Of a stretch of 36,104 nt of DNA, positions 14,400 to 22,622 are shown piece by piece; position 1 is the stretch's first letter; each line of letters opens with the position of its first letter. This DNA is from Actinomycetota bacterium (GTDB lineage: Bacteria > Actinomycetota > Acidimicrobiia > Acidimicrobiales > Ilumatobacteraceae): positions 1-36,104 of the forward strand of contig RFMM01000262.1 of NCBI GenBank assembly GCA_009927665.1. The letters run 5' to 3'. The notes under the pieces are model-generated. The model worked only from the letters and a program-made list of their open reading frames with translations, did no database searches and was not told the origin of the DNA. The translations under genes were made by a program, and so were the position numbers.

Positions 14400-15451
14400 G
14401 CCGCAATCTCGTTTTCTCCGAAGTGCGCAAGTCGTTCGGTCGCACCGTGGCGCTCGACCACTTCAGCGTGGAGGTGGGCGAGGGCGAATTGGTCACCCTG
14501 CTCGGCCCGAGCGGTTGCGGCAAGTCGACTGCGCTACGAGTTGCCGCCGGCTTCGAGGTGGCCGATGGTGGTGACGTTCGCGTCGGAGACGAGAGCGTGC
14601 TTCGCAAATCGGCAAGCGAACGCAACATGGGCATCGTGTTTCAGAACTACAGCTTGTTTCCTCATCTCACGGTGCGTGAGAACTTGGAGTTCGGCATGCG
14701 GGTGCGTCGCATTGATTCGCAGGTGCGACGGGCGCGCGTCGGCGAATTGCTTGATCTCGTGCGTCTCACTGGTCTTGAGCAGCGGTTTCCACACCAGTTG
14801 TCGGGCGGTCAACAGCAACGGGTGGCGCTGGCGAGAGCGCTGGCGGTCGAGCCGCGGGTGCTCTTGCTCGATGAGCCGCTCAGCGCGCTTGATGCCACCG
14901 TGCGACTTGAGGTGCGTGAAGAGATTCGTCGTATCCAGAGGGATTCGGGCATCGCCACCTTGTTCGTTACCCATGATCAAGAAGAAGCGCTGGCCATCTC
15001 CGACCGTGTGTGCGTGATGAGCCAAGGCCGAGTCGAGCAAGTTGGAAGCCCCCAGGCGGTGTACCGGTATCCGAATAATCCGTTCGTCGCGCGATTCGTC
15101 GGTCGAGTCAACGACATGGCCGTTACCGTCGTGTCGACTGGCGTCGCGGTGTTGCAAGGTGGCGCTGCAAAGTTCGCCGTGCCGCCCATCGGAATCACCT
15201 CGGGTGAGGCACGCCTCTTGCTGAGACCTGAAGATGTTCGCCTCACCTCACCTCACCGCGGCGCGACGGCACTCGGCATCGTCGACTCGGTGCACTTCGG
15301 AGGTGCCACCACGTCGGTTGACGTCGAACTCAAAGAAGGCGGTCACATGGTGCGGGTGACCGACGCGACGCGGGAAATGACCTGCGCAGTGGGTGAGGAA
15401 GTCGGTGTCGTCTTCGATACTGAGCGAGCCCTGCTCACCCGCGAGGCTTAG
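14396..15451 (+). CDS. ABC transporter ATP-binding protein (PotA/FbpC/PhnT-like)
   Basis: ATPase subunit of 351 residues energising the importer above. Walker A LLGPSGCGKST, Q-loop FQNYSLFPHLTV, signature LSGGQQQRVALARAL, Walker B LLLDEPLSALD and switch THDQEEAL are all intact. The last ~100 residues form a TOBE-like regulatory region (LLLRPEDVRL), normal for the polyamine/iron/2-aminoethylphosphonate subfamily. Its ATG overlaps the preceding stop. The stop overlaps by 4 bp the stop of the convergent IMPase gene, the last member of the phn operon. Substrate not determinable from the ATPase. Confidence 0.92.
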   Translation: MSRNLVFSEVRKSFGRTVALDHFSVEVGEGELVTLLGPSGCGKSTALRVAAGFEVADGGDVRVGDESVLRKSASERNMGIVFQNYSLFPHLTVRENLEFGMRVRRIDSQVRRARVGELLDLVRLTGLEQRFPHQLSGGQQQRVALARALAVEPRVLLLDEPLSALDATVRLEVREEIRRIQRDSGIATLFVTHDQEEALAISDRVCVMSQGRVEQVGSPQAVYRYPNNPFVARFVGRVNDMAVTVVSTGVAVLQGGAAKFAVPPIGITSGEARLLLRPEDVRLTSPHRGATALGIVDSVHFGGATTSVDVELKEGGHMVRVTDATREMTCAVGEEVGVVFDTERALLTREA

Positions 15452-16229
15452 GCCCCGAGCACCGCCGCGACGATTTCGTCGGCCAGTTGCGGTGAAGCCG
15501 CGGCCACTCCGCTCCAACGTTGACGCAGGTCGGGTTCAAAGTTGAGTGGGCGAGAGTGAACATCGACCAGACAACCCCCAGCTTGGCGAACGATCAGGTC
15601 GACGGCTGCTACATCGACGATGCGATGCACTTGCCCACCCGGGTCGCAGAACGCATCAACGGCACCATCTGCAACGAGACACGCTTCGAGCACCGAACTG
15701 CCGAGCACGCGAACGCGACCCGCTCGCGAGCAACTGCATTCCACGCTGAGAACGTCTCGTCGCGAGGGCGCAACATCGACACCGACGCCCCATCAAGGCT
15801 GCGTCGATGGGTCACCGTGGGCCTGGCGACCGATTCGTGACTCGCTTGCCAGGTACGGTTGCCTTCAAACCAGTGGCAACGTGCTTCGAGCACGACACCG
15901 TCGCGAACGAGCGCGGCACTGAAGCTGCTCAACGGCACGCCTGCAATGGCGTTGGCGGTGCCGTCAAGTGGGTCAATCACGACGGTGATCGGCGATCGTC
16001 GGTCGATCCAGCCGACTTCTTCAGACAGCACGTTCACGTTCGCGCGTTCCAACACGTCAAGCACCGGAGCTTCGACGAGCACGTCCATGCGGTGGGTTGG
16101 TGTGCCATCGCCGCCCAGACCGATGATTGCGCCGCGCTCTTCCTTGCTCATCGTTGCCATGGCGTGCGCGTAGGCGAGCTTGGCGGCCTCGAGCGCCTCA
16201 GGCAGCAGGCGGTCGATCGTCTCGCTCAT
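15448..16229 (-). pseudogene. Inositol-monophosphatase-family phosphatase, frameshifted, last gene of the phn operon
   Basis: Two minus-strand frames together encode an IMPase-family sugar phosphatase of about 260 residues. The first, from ATG 16229 (MSETIDRLLPEALEAAKLAY), has the metal-binding motifs LSEEVGW and VVIDPLDGTANA. After AWNAVARE the family sequence continues in another frame with RVRVLGSSVLEACLVADGAVDAF and IVDVAAVDLIVRQAGG. One missing base near 15719-15728 explains the break. Its ATG overlaps the phnM stop (ATGA), so it is translationally coupled to the C-P lyase genes. Since phnN and phnP are missing, a role in removing phosphate from the ribosyl product is a reasonable inference. 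The frameshift may be real or a sequencing error. Confidence 0.82.
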
Positions 16230-17416
16230 GCGGTGACGAGCGAGGCTCGGGCTTGCGAGGTGAGCACTGCCAACACTTGTGCGGTTCGTTCGCCGATGCG
16301 GGCGAGCACGAGGTCGCCGCGCATACCCTTGGCAATCAAACCTCGGTCTTCGAGACCCACCGATACGGCTGGGCCCCGTGTGACCAGACGAACCGCTCGC
16401 GGAAGCGTGCACGCACCTTCTTTGACGAGAATGGGCACTGATTCGATCATGCTGTAGGGAAGATAGTCAGAGCACAACCCATCACAGAGTGCGTTGCGAA
16501 CCAACTCGAGTGCTCCGACGTTGCCGCTGTGACTGCCGCCGCGCATCACGTTTGGCGCGCCACACACGATGCGCAGTTCGCGTTCGCGCGACAGCCGAGC
16601 CGCCTCGATGGTGGTCGGAAACTCGGCGATGTGGGCGCCCCACTCGGTTGCCTCTTCGACCTCATCGGTAGTGGCCAGGTCGTGTCCGATGAGTCGAATG
16701 TGTCCACGGTCGGCCGCGTCGATAATCCAGCCCAGCGCTTCGGTGCGATAGTGCTTCTTGGCTTCACGCTCTTGGAAGTTCTTCTCGACCTCAATCTCTG
16801 CTTGTTCAGCGGAGAGCCCCCGGGTGCCCATGAGATATCGCACCAGGCCACTGCGATCGGTGTACTGGCCTTGACCAGGGGTGTGGTCTTCAAACGACAC
16901 GAGTGGCGTGTCTCCACCAAAGTCGCTGGGCGCGCCGGTGCTGTCGAGGTATTCGCGAAGAGCAACCGAGCCGTCGCCGTCACGGGCGTCGAGACGATGC
17001 AGCAGCCGGTGGTCGATGAGTGAAGAATCCGACTCGCGATAGTCGGTGATGTGCAGACTGAACTCCTTGGCGAGTTCGACGGTGCGGTTCCACTTCAAGT
17101 CGTTCTCCCAACTGATGCCGTGGAAGAGCGTGGTGATGCCGGCGGCACGAATGCGAGATTCGAACGCGCGAAGGGCGAACTCAACGGGCACTCGTGTGCT
17201 CGGACGCGGCATGACCTCGCGCTCTAGGCCGTCATTGTGCGTGTCAACCAGGCCCGGCAGGCAATACGAACCGTGACCATCGAGGGCGTTTGATGGAGCC
17301 GCGCCCTGCGACACATCGGTGATGACACCGTTTTCCACCACCACGACGGCGTTCTCGAGCAGGGCATCGGGCAGCACCGCCGTGACGTTTCGAACTGCGA
17401 ACGTTGCGCCGCTCAT
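16226..17416 (-). CDS. phnM: PhnM, ribosyl-methylphosphonate triphosphate diphosphohydrolase
   Basis: Amidohydrolase that releases pyrophosphate from alpha-D-ribose 1-phosphonate 5-triphosphate, giving the substrate of the C-P lyase PhnJ. The 396 residues have an N-terminal composite beta-sandwich (VVVENGVITDV), the metal-site region LPGLVDTHNDGLEREVMPRP, then LFHGISWEND, FEDHTPGQGQY, RLIGHDLATTDEVEEA and NVMRGGSHSGNV, all PhnM signatures, and SDYLPYSMI near the C-terminus. Length is close to E. coli PhnM. Start overlaps the phnL stop (ATGA). Confidence 0.95.
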   Translation of the reverse strand: MSGATFAVRNVTAVLPDALLENAVVVVENGVITDVSQGAAPSNALDGHGSYCLPGLVDTHNDGLEREVMPRPSTRVPVEFALRAFESRIRAAGITTLFHGISWENDLKWNRTVELAKEFSLHITDYRESDSSLIDHRLLHRLDARDGDGSVALREYLDSTGAPSDFGGDTPLVSFEDHTPGQGQYTDRSGLVRYLMGTRGLSAEQAEIEVEKNFQEREAKKHYRTEALGWIIDAADRGHIRLIGHDLATTDEVEEATEWGAHIAEFPTTIEAARLSRERELRIVCGAPNVMRGGSHSGNVGALELVRNALCDGLCSDYLPYSMIESVPILVKEGACTLPRAVRLVTRGPAVSVGLEDRGLIAKGMRGDLVLARIGERTAQVLAVLTSQARASLVTA

Positions 17417-18168
17417 CGTGCCGCCGATGTGAGGCGCTCGTCGAGTTCGTCAGGAGACCGTTCGGCAACGAGCCGACCTTTCTCAAGCACGAGCACTCGG
17501 CTGGCGAGCCGCTGAATCGCTTCGAGGTCATGAAAGATCGACACCACTGCGACACCACGGTGTGTGAGCGACGCGATGAGAGTGAGAGCCCGTTCGCGAT
17601 TCTCGGGGTCGAGCGCCGACAGCGGCTCATCGAGCAACAGCAGCCGCGGTGGGTGCACGGTGCCTGCGGCGAGGTTGACGCGTTGCTTCTCGCCACCCGA
17701 GAGCACCGAGGCGTAGACATCCCACAGGCGCTCTTCGATGCCGACCCGGTGCAATGCGGCTGCCGCAGCTTCACGGGCGTCATGGTCGGTCATGCCACGC
17801 TGACGAGCCGACCTCGCGACGATCTCGAGCGCACCGCGACGGGGCTCTGAACGCAAGAACTGCGAGACGTAGCCGATCTCGTGGCCACGAATTGCAGCAA
17901 CTTCGGCGTCGGTCAACGAACACATGTCGACATATTCGCCAGCGTGAATCTGCAACCAGACTTCGCCGCTATCGGGGCGATAAGTGCGGTAGATCGACTT
18001 GAGCAACGACGACTTACCCGCACCGCTCATGCCGGCGAGTGCCACGTGTTCTCCGGCACTGAGCGTGAAGTTGATGTCGGCGAATGCAACGACCGTGCGA
18101 TCGCTCACTGCGTGCAAGACGAACGACTTGTTCAACCGCCGCACGTCGAGCACTGGTTCGCGTCTCAT
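17413..18168 (-). CDS. phnL: PhnL, C-P lyase ABC-type ATPase subunit
   Basis: ATPase of 251 residues that acts with the C-P lyase core complex and not as a membrane transporter. Walker A GMSGAGKSS (46-54), the PhnL-typical IGYVSQFLRSEPRRGALEIVA, signature LSGGEKQRVNLA, Walker B LLLLDEPLSALD and H-loop SIFHDLEAI are present. Start and stop overlap the neighbouring phnK and phnM by ATGA junctions, so expression is coupled. Slightly longer than E. coli PhnL. Confidence 0.95.
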   Translation of the reverse strand: MRREPVLDVRRLNKSFVLHAVSDRTVVAFADINFTLSAGEHVALAGMSGAGKSSLLKSIYRTYRPDSGEVWLQIHAGEYVDMCSLTDAEVAAIRGHEIGYVSQFLRSEPRRGALEIVARSARQRGMTDHDAREAAAAALHRVGIEERLWDVYASVLSGGEKQRVNLAAGTVHPPRLLLLDEPLSALDPENRERALTLIASLTHRGVAVVSIFHDLEAIQRLASRVLVLEKGRLVAERSPDELDERLTSAAR

Positions 18169-19049
18169 GCTCGAGCCGCCGCCACGAGTCGCTGGGTATA
18201 CGGGTGGTGAGGGTCTTCGAGCAGCTGATCGGTGAGTGCGTTTTCGACTACTCGGCCGTGTTGCATAACGAGGCAGCGAGACGTGAGCATCTCGATCACC
18301 GAGAAATCGTGCGATACGACGATTGCGGCGATGCGGTGCTCTTCGAGCAGCGATCGAATCAGGTCGAGCACACCGGCGGCAACGCTCGCATCGAGACCGG
18401 TTGTCGGTTCATCGAAGAGCACGACGCTCGGAGAATTGGCGAGGGCCTTGGCAATCTGCACGCGTTGCTTCATGCCACCAGAGAAACTTCGCACGAGATC
18501 GTCCATGCGATTGATCGGCACTTCGGTGCGCGTCAAGAGTTCAGATGCACGGTCACGAATCTTGCCAAAGTTGCGCCAACCCGCCGCGGTAAGTGGTTCG
18601 GCGATGTTTCCACCAGCGCTGATGTTCATCTTCAACCCCTCTGCCGGGTCTTGGTACACGACGGCGAGCGTGTCGATGCGCAGTCGACGGCGAGCCGAAG
18701 AGTCAAGGTCGAACATCGAAACATCACCTTCGGTCGTGCGCAGTCGAGCCTCGCCGCACGACGGTGCGACGTCGCCGGCAAGACATCGCAACACGGTGGT
18801 CTTACCCGAACCCGATTCACCGACGAGACCGAGCGCTTCGCCCGCGGCGACTTCGAACGAAACATCCCACGCTGCTACGACGGCGCCGTTCACCGCGCTC
18901 TTGGAACTTCCAATCTCGGGTCCGGTTGACGCGATGACGGTGTCGTCGTATGGGCCGTACACCCGACCGAGTCGCTCGACCTTCAACATCCACTCTGGTA
19001 CGGCAAGTCGTGCGACGGGGTAGCGGCCGTACTCAACGTCGTTGGTCAT
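18165..19049 (-). CDS. phnK: PhnK, C-P lyase ABC-type ATPase subunit
   Basis: ATPase that binds the PhnGHIJ core in E. coli. ATG 19049 (MTNDVEYGRYP) overlaps the phnJ stop as ATGA and is preferred over the ORF-track start at 19076. The 294 residues include Walker A GESGSGKTT (about 77-85), VVYQDPAEGLKMNISAGGNIAEPL, signature FSGGMKQRVQIAKAL, Walker B VVLFDEPTTGLD and DPHHPYTQRLV at the C-terminus. It is longer than E. coli PhnK because of an N-terminal extension and an insert of roughly 27 residues between YGP and WDVSFEV. Confidence 0.95.
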   Translation of the reverse strand: MTNDVEYGRYPVARLAVPEWMLKVERLGRVYGPYDDTVIASTGPEIGSSKSAVNGAVVAAWDVSFEVAAGEALGLVGESGSGKTTVLRCLAGDVAPSCGEARLRTTEGDVSMFDLDSSARRRLRIDTLAVVYQDPAEGLKMNISAGGNIAEPLTAAGWRNFGKIRDRASELLTRTEVPINRMDDLVRSFSGGMKQRVQIAKALANSPSVVLFDEPTTGLDASVAAGVLDLIRSLLEEHRIAAIVVSHDFSVIEMLTSRCLVMQHGRVVENALTDQLLEDPHHPYTQRLVAAARA

Positions 19050-19891
19050 GCGCTGGCCTCGCGCGTGCGCCGACACCAGTCGGTGTCGCTACACATCCAA
19101 ACGTCGGAGTTCGGCAGCGAGACGAGGAACGCAGCGTTGCTCTTGCACAACGAGCACGTGGCGCCATCGGCATGTTCGACTTCGAACGGAACATCTTCAA
19201 AGGTCAGTGGCTCAACCTTCGTGCGCGGCGGAATCGCGTAGATGCGCTTCTCGCGACCCGCGCCAAAGAGCGTGAGAAACGGCGACTCGTGCAGCCGCGG
19301 AATGTCCCAACGGGGTATCGGTGTGGTCGCAACCACGTATCGGTCATTGACGAGACACGGATACCCGGTGGTCTGGGTGATGACACCGTTGCGAACCTTG
19401 TCTTCATACAAGCTCACCCACATGCGTGAGTAGTCGGCCTCGGCGTGCATGCGTGCGAGTTCGCGCATGTCGCGTTCGACGCCTCGCAGCGGTTCAGGCA
19501 CTGGCACCTGCAACACGAGAATGCTCTCTTCGTCGAGGCCATCTTCGGGAATGCGGTGCCGACTCTGAATCACACTGGCCTCGGCCGCGATGCTCGTCTG
19601 ATCTGCACCAGTCGAGGTGGTGACGAGCCGACGCAGGTTCACGGCATTGACGCCGTCGTCATCACCCTGGTCGATGACTTTCACGACATCGTCGTCGTGT
19701 ACGACGGCGAGCGTGATCTGCAGGCCACCCGAGCCCCACCCGCGTGCGACTGGCATCTCGCGTGATCCGAACGGCACCTGGTAACCCGGAATCGCGACGG
19801 CCGCCAGAATTGCGCGGCGAATTTCGCGCTTGGCGAATTCGTCGAGCAGTTCGTCTGATTGCGCGGAGTCGATGAGGTCATCAAGAAGCAT
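19046..19891 (-). CDS. phnJ: PhnJ, radical-SAM C-P lyase catalytic subunit
   Basis: Cleaves the C-P bond of alpha-D-ribose 1-phosphonate 5-phosphate using a [4Fe-4S] cluster and SAM. ATG 19891 gives 281 residues, the same length as E. coli PhnJ as I recall it; the ORF-track start at 19930 lies further inside phnI. RRAILAAVAIPGYQVPFG contains Gly36, equivalent to the E. coli glycyl-radical residue Gly32. REMPVARGWGSGGLQ, KVIDQGDDDGVNAVN and LFGAGREKRIYAIPP are conserved. The cluster/thiyl cysteines are C246, C249, C267 and C273. The second gap is 17 residues, shorter than the CX2CX21C of E. coli. It overlaps phnI by 11 bp. Confidence 0.96.
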   Translation of the reverse strand: MLLDDLIDSAQSDELLDEFAKREIRRAILAAVAIPGYQVPFGSREMPVARGWGSGGLQITLAVVHDDDVVKVIDQGDDDGVNAVNLRRLVTTSTGADQTSIAAEASVIQSRHRIPEDGLDEESILVLQVPVPEPLRGVERDMRELARMHAEADYSRMWVSLYEDKVRNGVITQTTGYPCLVNDRYVVATTPIPRWDIPRLHESPFLTLFGAGREKRIYAIPPRTKVEPLTFEDVPFEVEHADGATCSLCKSNAAFLVSLPNSDVWMCSDTDWCRRTREASA

Positions 19892-20996
19892 CGCGGTTCC
19901 TCGCTTTGCGCATCGCGAACTTGCGTTCAATCATCGAACGAAAGGTCACATAGTGGGGCAACTTGAGATGCTCCAAGAACCCAGCCGAATCGAGGGCATC
20001 GGTCGTAAGCAGCAACGACTGCTCGAGTTGGGTTCGCCCAGCATCGCGGTGACAAGCGATGTCAAGGTTGGCCATCGCGATGGCTTTGCGTTCGTTGTGA
20101 CCGAAACACAGGCCGTACCCAACGTCGAACTTCGTGCGATCTTCGTCGACGCCTTCAAGGTCTTCGATCGCCTCAACCTCGGTGACCCTTACCGAAGTAA
20201 CACATACCGGCAGCCCGGTCACCGGGTGGCGAACGACGACGTCAAGTGCGCCGTGGCGAACCTCGCCGAGGGTGACCTCGTGCAGATAGCCGTCAGGGCC
20301 GAGAATATTGCGGTACCACTGATTGACCAATGCGCCAGTATCCGCGCGCGTCATTGAGCTGAGCAGCGCCGATCGCGCAGCTGGGGGACGTGCCGGGGTG
20401 CGGGTGATGTCAAAGGGTTCGGGGTCGTCTGCTCGCCGGCGATCGACGACGAGATCCATTTCGCGCAACATCTCGAGTAGCCGCTGCGGCGAACGTTGGG
20501 TGGTGTCGGTGTTGTCGTGCGCTTCGCCGCCTTCATCACCTGGCGTGCCCGACGCCTCTGAGCGAAGCTTCTCGGCCTCTTCGCGCGCCATGTCGTCGCT
20601 CTGGCGTTCGAGGAAGCGCGCGGTGTAGTCGACCGATCGACCGAGCAGTTGGTTGCCCGGTACGCGTTGGAACGCGGGCACGATGCGTCGCTCAACTTTG
20701 ACATCGTCGGCATCTGCCGATTCGGAGTACGCGAATCGGGGGAGCGTCGAGCGATAGGCCCGCAGCAAGTGAACGGCCTCGGTTGCGTCGCCTTCGCTCT
20801 GTCGCAGTGCCTTTGCCGCGAGTCGCGGTGCCCATAAGCCGGCTTCACCCATGACTCGGTCGACGAGCAGGCGAAGCTTTTCGAGAATCTGATCTTCTTC
20901 GAGCCACGACGACTCGGAGGTCAGGCGCAATCGTCGCACGAGTCGCTCGGCAGCGCGAATTGCGTCGAGTCCACCTCGAGCCGAGACGTAGCCCAT
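19881..20996 (-). CDS. phnI: PhnI, C-P lyase core subunit (phosphonate ribosylation)
   Basis: With PhnG, PhnH and PhnL it couples phosphonate to the 1-position of ATP, displacing adenine. The 371 residues begin MGYVSARGGLDAIRAAERLV, followed by family segments GDATEAVHLLRAYRSTLPRF and QRVPGNQLLGRSVDYTARFL. The C-terminal part has KFDVGYGLCFGHNERKAIAMA and FLEHLKLPHYVTFRSM. A charged, probably flexible stretch (EASGTPGDEGGEAHDN) lies in the middle and accounts for part of its extra length over E. coli PhnI. It lies 5 nt after phnH. Confidence 0.95.
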   Translation of the reverse strand: MGYVSARGGLDAIRAAERLVRRLRLTSESSWLEEDQILEKLRLLVDRVMGEAGLWAPRLAAKALRQSEGDATEAVHLLRAYRSTLPRFAYSESADADDVKVERRIVPAFQRVPGNQLLGRSVDYTARFLERQSDDMAREEAEKLRSEASGTPGDEGGEAHDNTDTTQRSPQRLLEMLREMDLVVDRRRADDPEPFDITRTPARPPAARSALLSSMTRADTGALVNQWYRNILGPDGYLHEVTLGEVRHGALDVVVRHPVTGLPVCVTSVRVTEVEAIEDLEGVDEDRTKFDVGYGLCFGHNERKAIAMANLDIACHRDAGRTQLEQSLLLTTDALDSAGFLEHLKLPHYVTFRSMIERKFAMRKARNRDAS

Positions 20997-21001
20997 CGCG
21001 A

Positions 21002-21562
21002 TTAGCCCTGCTCTGCGTGAGTCGTGCGCGGTAGCCCGACGACGACTCCGTCAGACGATACGAGCCAGCAATCGATTCCCGACGGCGGGTGCGCAACCGC
21101 GAGGTTTCGCGCCGCGATGAAGTCGCTTGCTGCCGCACAAACCGACAGCTGAGACTCTGGTCGTGTGCCGGGGCCGCTCAAGCGCAGTGTGAGGTTGTCT
21201 TCGTGCGACTCGTTGCTCACGATGAGTCGGCAACCAAGTTGTGGCTGCAGTGCCGTGCCGCGACCGACGTGCAGCACGAGCTCTTGTGGCGGTGGTGTGG
21301 TGCAGAGAACAAAGTTTGCATCGGCCACGGCGACGACCTTCGAACCGGTGAGCTCTGCCACTTCGGCTTCCAGATCGGCGTCATCTGGGATGCAGAACGT
21401 GGTTTCGATGTCGACGAGTGCAAGTAACGGAAGTGCTAGAGGTGACATTGAGTCACAGAGGTGTGCTGGCATCTGCACTCGTTCGCCAGGGCTGGAAAAT
21501 GCTTGAAGAAGCGACCGAAAGACCATCGTTGAGTCGCGCGACGAGAGGGCAGCCAGCGTCAT
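21002..21562 (-). CDS. phnH: PhnH, C-P lyase core subunit
   Basis: Structural subunit of the PhnGHIJ core, 186 residues, near the E. coli length. The family N-terminus appears as DSTMVFRSLLQAFSSPGERVQMP, followed by PLLALVDIETTFCIP and a C-terminal SGIDCWLVSSDGVVVGLPRTT. It starts 1 nt after the phnG stop and ends 5 nt before phnI, within the tight operon. Confidence 0.92.
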   Translation of the reverse strand: MTLAALSSRDSTMVFRSLLQAFSSPGERVQMPAHLCDSMSPLALPLLALVDIETTFCIPDDADLEAEVAELTGSKVVAVADANFVLCTTPPPQELVLHVGRGTALQPQLGCRLIVSNESHEDNLTLRLSGPGTRPESQLSVCAAASDFIAARNLAVAHPPSGIDCWLVSSDGVVVGLPRTTHAEQG

Positions 21563-21563
21563 G

Positions 21564-22022
21564 TCACTCGAACTCTTCGAATTTCACGCGGGTGTCGGCA
21601 ATCTGGTTCCACTCGCGTTGTTCTTGTGCTGCGAGATGCTCGTTCGTCTCTCGACAAAGCGAGTCGATGGCCAAACGCAGTGGCTCATGCTCAGCCGCGG
21701 TCGTTCGAGAGACGACATCACAGATTGCGGCGGCTAGTGCCGCCCGTGGTTCGTCTCCATCGATCATCGCCCAGCCGCGATCAGCACCGATGCGAACTTC
21801 GCATCGAGTCACCAGAATTTCTCCGAGGTAGAACCGCTCGCGACGCACCGGTTCGCGCACCTGCAGCATCAGCGTGCCGCACGCGGGTGGCTGAGTGACG
21901 ATGAGTGACTCGCGCAAGGCTTGGTTGGTCAAGCATTGTTCGCCGAGCTCAACGAGGCGCTCAGGTCGCGACCGCATCAACGCGCTAGACGCATTACTCG
22001 ACCCAACGGTGGTGTTCGGCAC
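21564..22022 (-). CDS. phnG: PhnG, C-P lyase core subunit
   Basis: Small core subunit, 152 residues from GTG 22022 or 137 from ATG 21977 (MRSRPERLVELGEQCL); the shorter form fits the family start better, but the longer one matches E. coli length. Recognisable are QPPACGTLMLQVREPVRRERFYLGEILVTRCEV and the helix RAALAAAICDVV. PhnG works with PhnI/H/L in forming the ribose-phosphonate. It is separated from the upstream phnZ-like gene by only about 30 bp. Confidence 0.92.
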   Translation of the reverse strand: MPNTTVGSSNASSALMRSRPERLVELGEQCLTNQALRESLIVTQPPACGTLMLQVREPVRRERFYLGEILVTRCEVRIGADRGWAMIDGDEPRAALAAAICDVVSRTTAAEHEPLRLAIDSLCRETNEHLAAQEQREWNQIADTRVKFEEFE

Positions 22023-22052
22023 TTTGCCGAGAGTACGAGTGGCGCGTAAACG

Positions 22053-22622
22053 TCAGGTGACGTCAGTGCTAACGGCAAGCAGTTCGCTCGCGAAGTCATC
22101 AAACGAGAGACCGCTCGGCGTAAGGCTCTTGCCTCGTTCATCCCACCGTCGCAGCGCTACGGCGCGCTCGGCCGCAGGGTGGCGCTGGAAGCGCTCGACT
22201 TCGTCAGGGCTCATGCGACCGCCCTGCACGGCGAGGCTGCGCACCGAACCCACCGACAGTGATGCGAAGTAGTCGTCTTCGACGGTGCAGAGATACCGCT
22301 TTGCCTCGACGTGCAGGGCAATCGGAGCGGTAACTGCTGGGCTGAAGTGTCGAGCGAGATAGGCGGCACCAGTTGCCTCGTGCGTGTCGTTCACTGACAC
22401 GTCGACAGAGCCATCGCTGTTCTCAAGGGCCAGCAAGTGGCCAATGTCGTGCAGAAGTGTTGCAACCACGAGAGCAGCATCAGCACCGTCGATGCGGGCG
22501 TGATGAGCGCACTGCACGGCGTGTTCGAGTTGGCTCACTTGTTCGTCGTAGCGGTTCGCGCCCCAACGCTCGTATAACTCGCGAAGTCTCGCGAGAAACT
22601 CGTTGCGACCCACCGAACTCAT
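22053..22622 (-). CDS. phnZ: PhnZ-like HD-domain di-iron oxygenase
   Basis: HD-domain mixed-valent di-iron oxygenase of 189 residues, likely converting (R)-1-hydroxy-2-aminoethylphosphonate to glycine and phosphate. Candidate iron ligands H34, H58-D59 (in LLHDIGHL), H81, H104 and D161, plus Y25, E27 and K108, align at nearly the same numbers as the active-site residues I recall for the characterised PhnZ. HVEAKRYLC, QGGRMSPDEV and RRWDERGK are typical of phosphonate-associated HD proteins. TmpB-like activity on trimethylated substrates is an alternative. Its ATG overlaps the phnY-like stop (ATGA). Confidence 0.87.
   Translation of the reverse strand: MSSVGRNEFLARLRELYERWGANRYDEQVSQLEHAVQCAHHARIDGADAALVVATLLHDIGHLLALENSDGSVDVSVNDTHEATGAAYLARHFSPAVTAPIALHVEAKRYLCTVEDDYFASLSVGSVRSLAVQGGRMSPDEVERFQRHPAAERAVALRRWDERGKSLTPSGLSFDDFASELLAVSTDVT

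Noticed and set aside
18084-18929. 281-codon plus-strand ORF opposite phnK
   Set aside because: Antisense to a gene with intact Walker motifs; sequence rich in Arg/Cys/His as in shadow frames, no domain recognisable.
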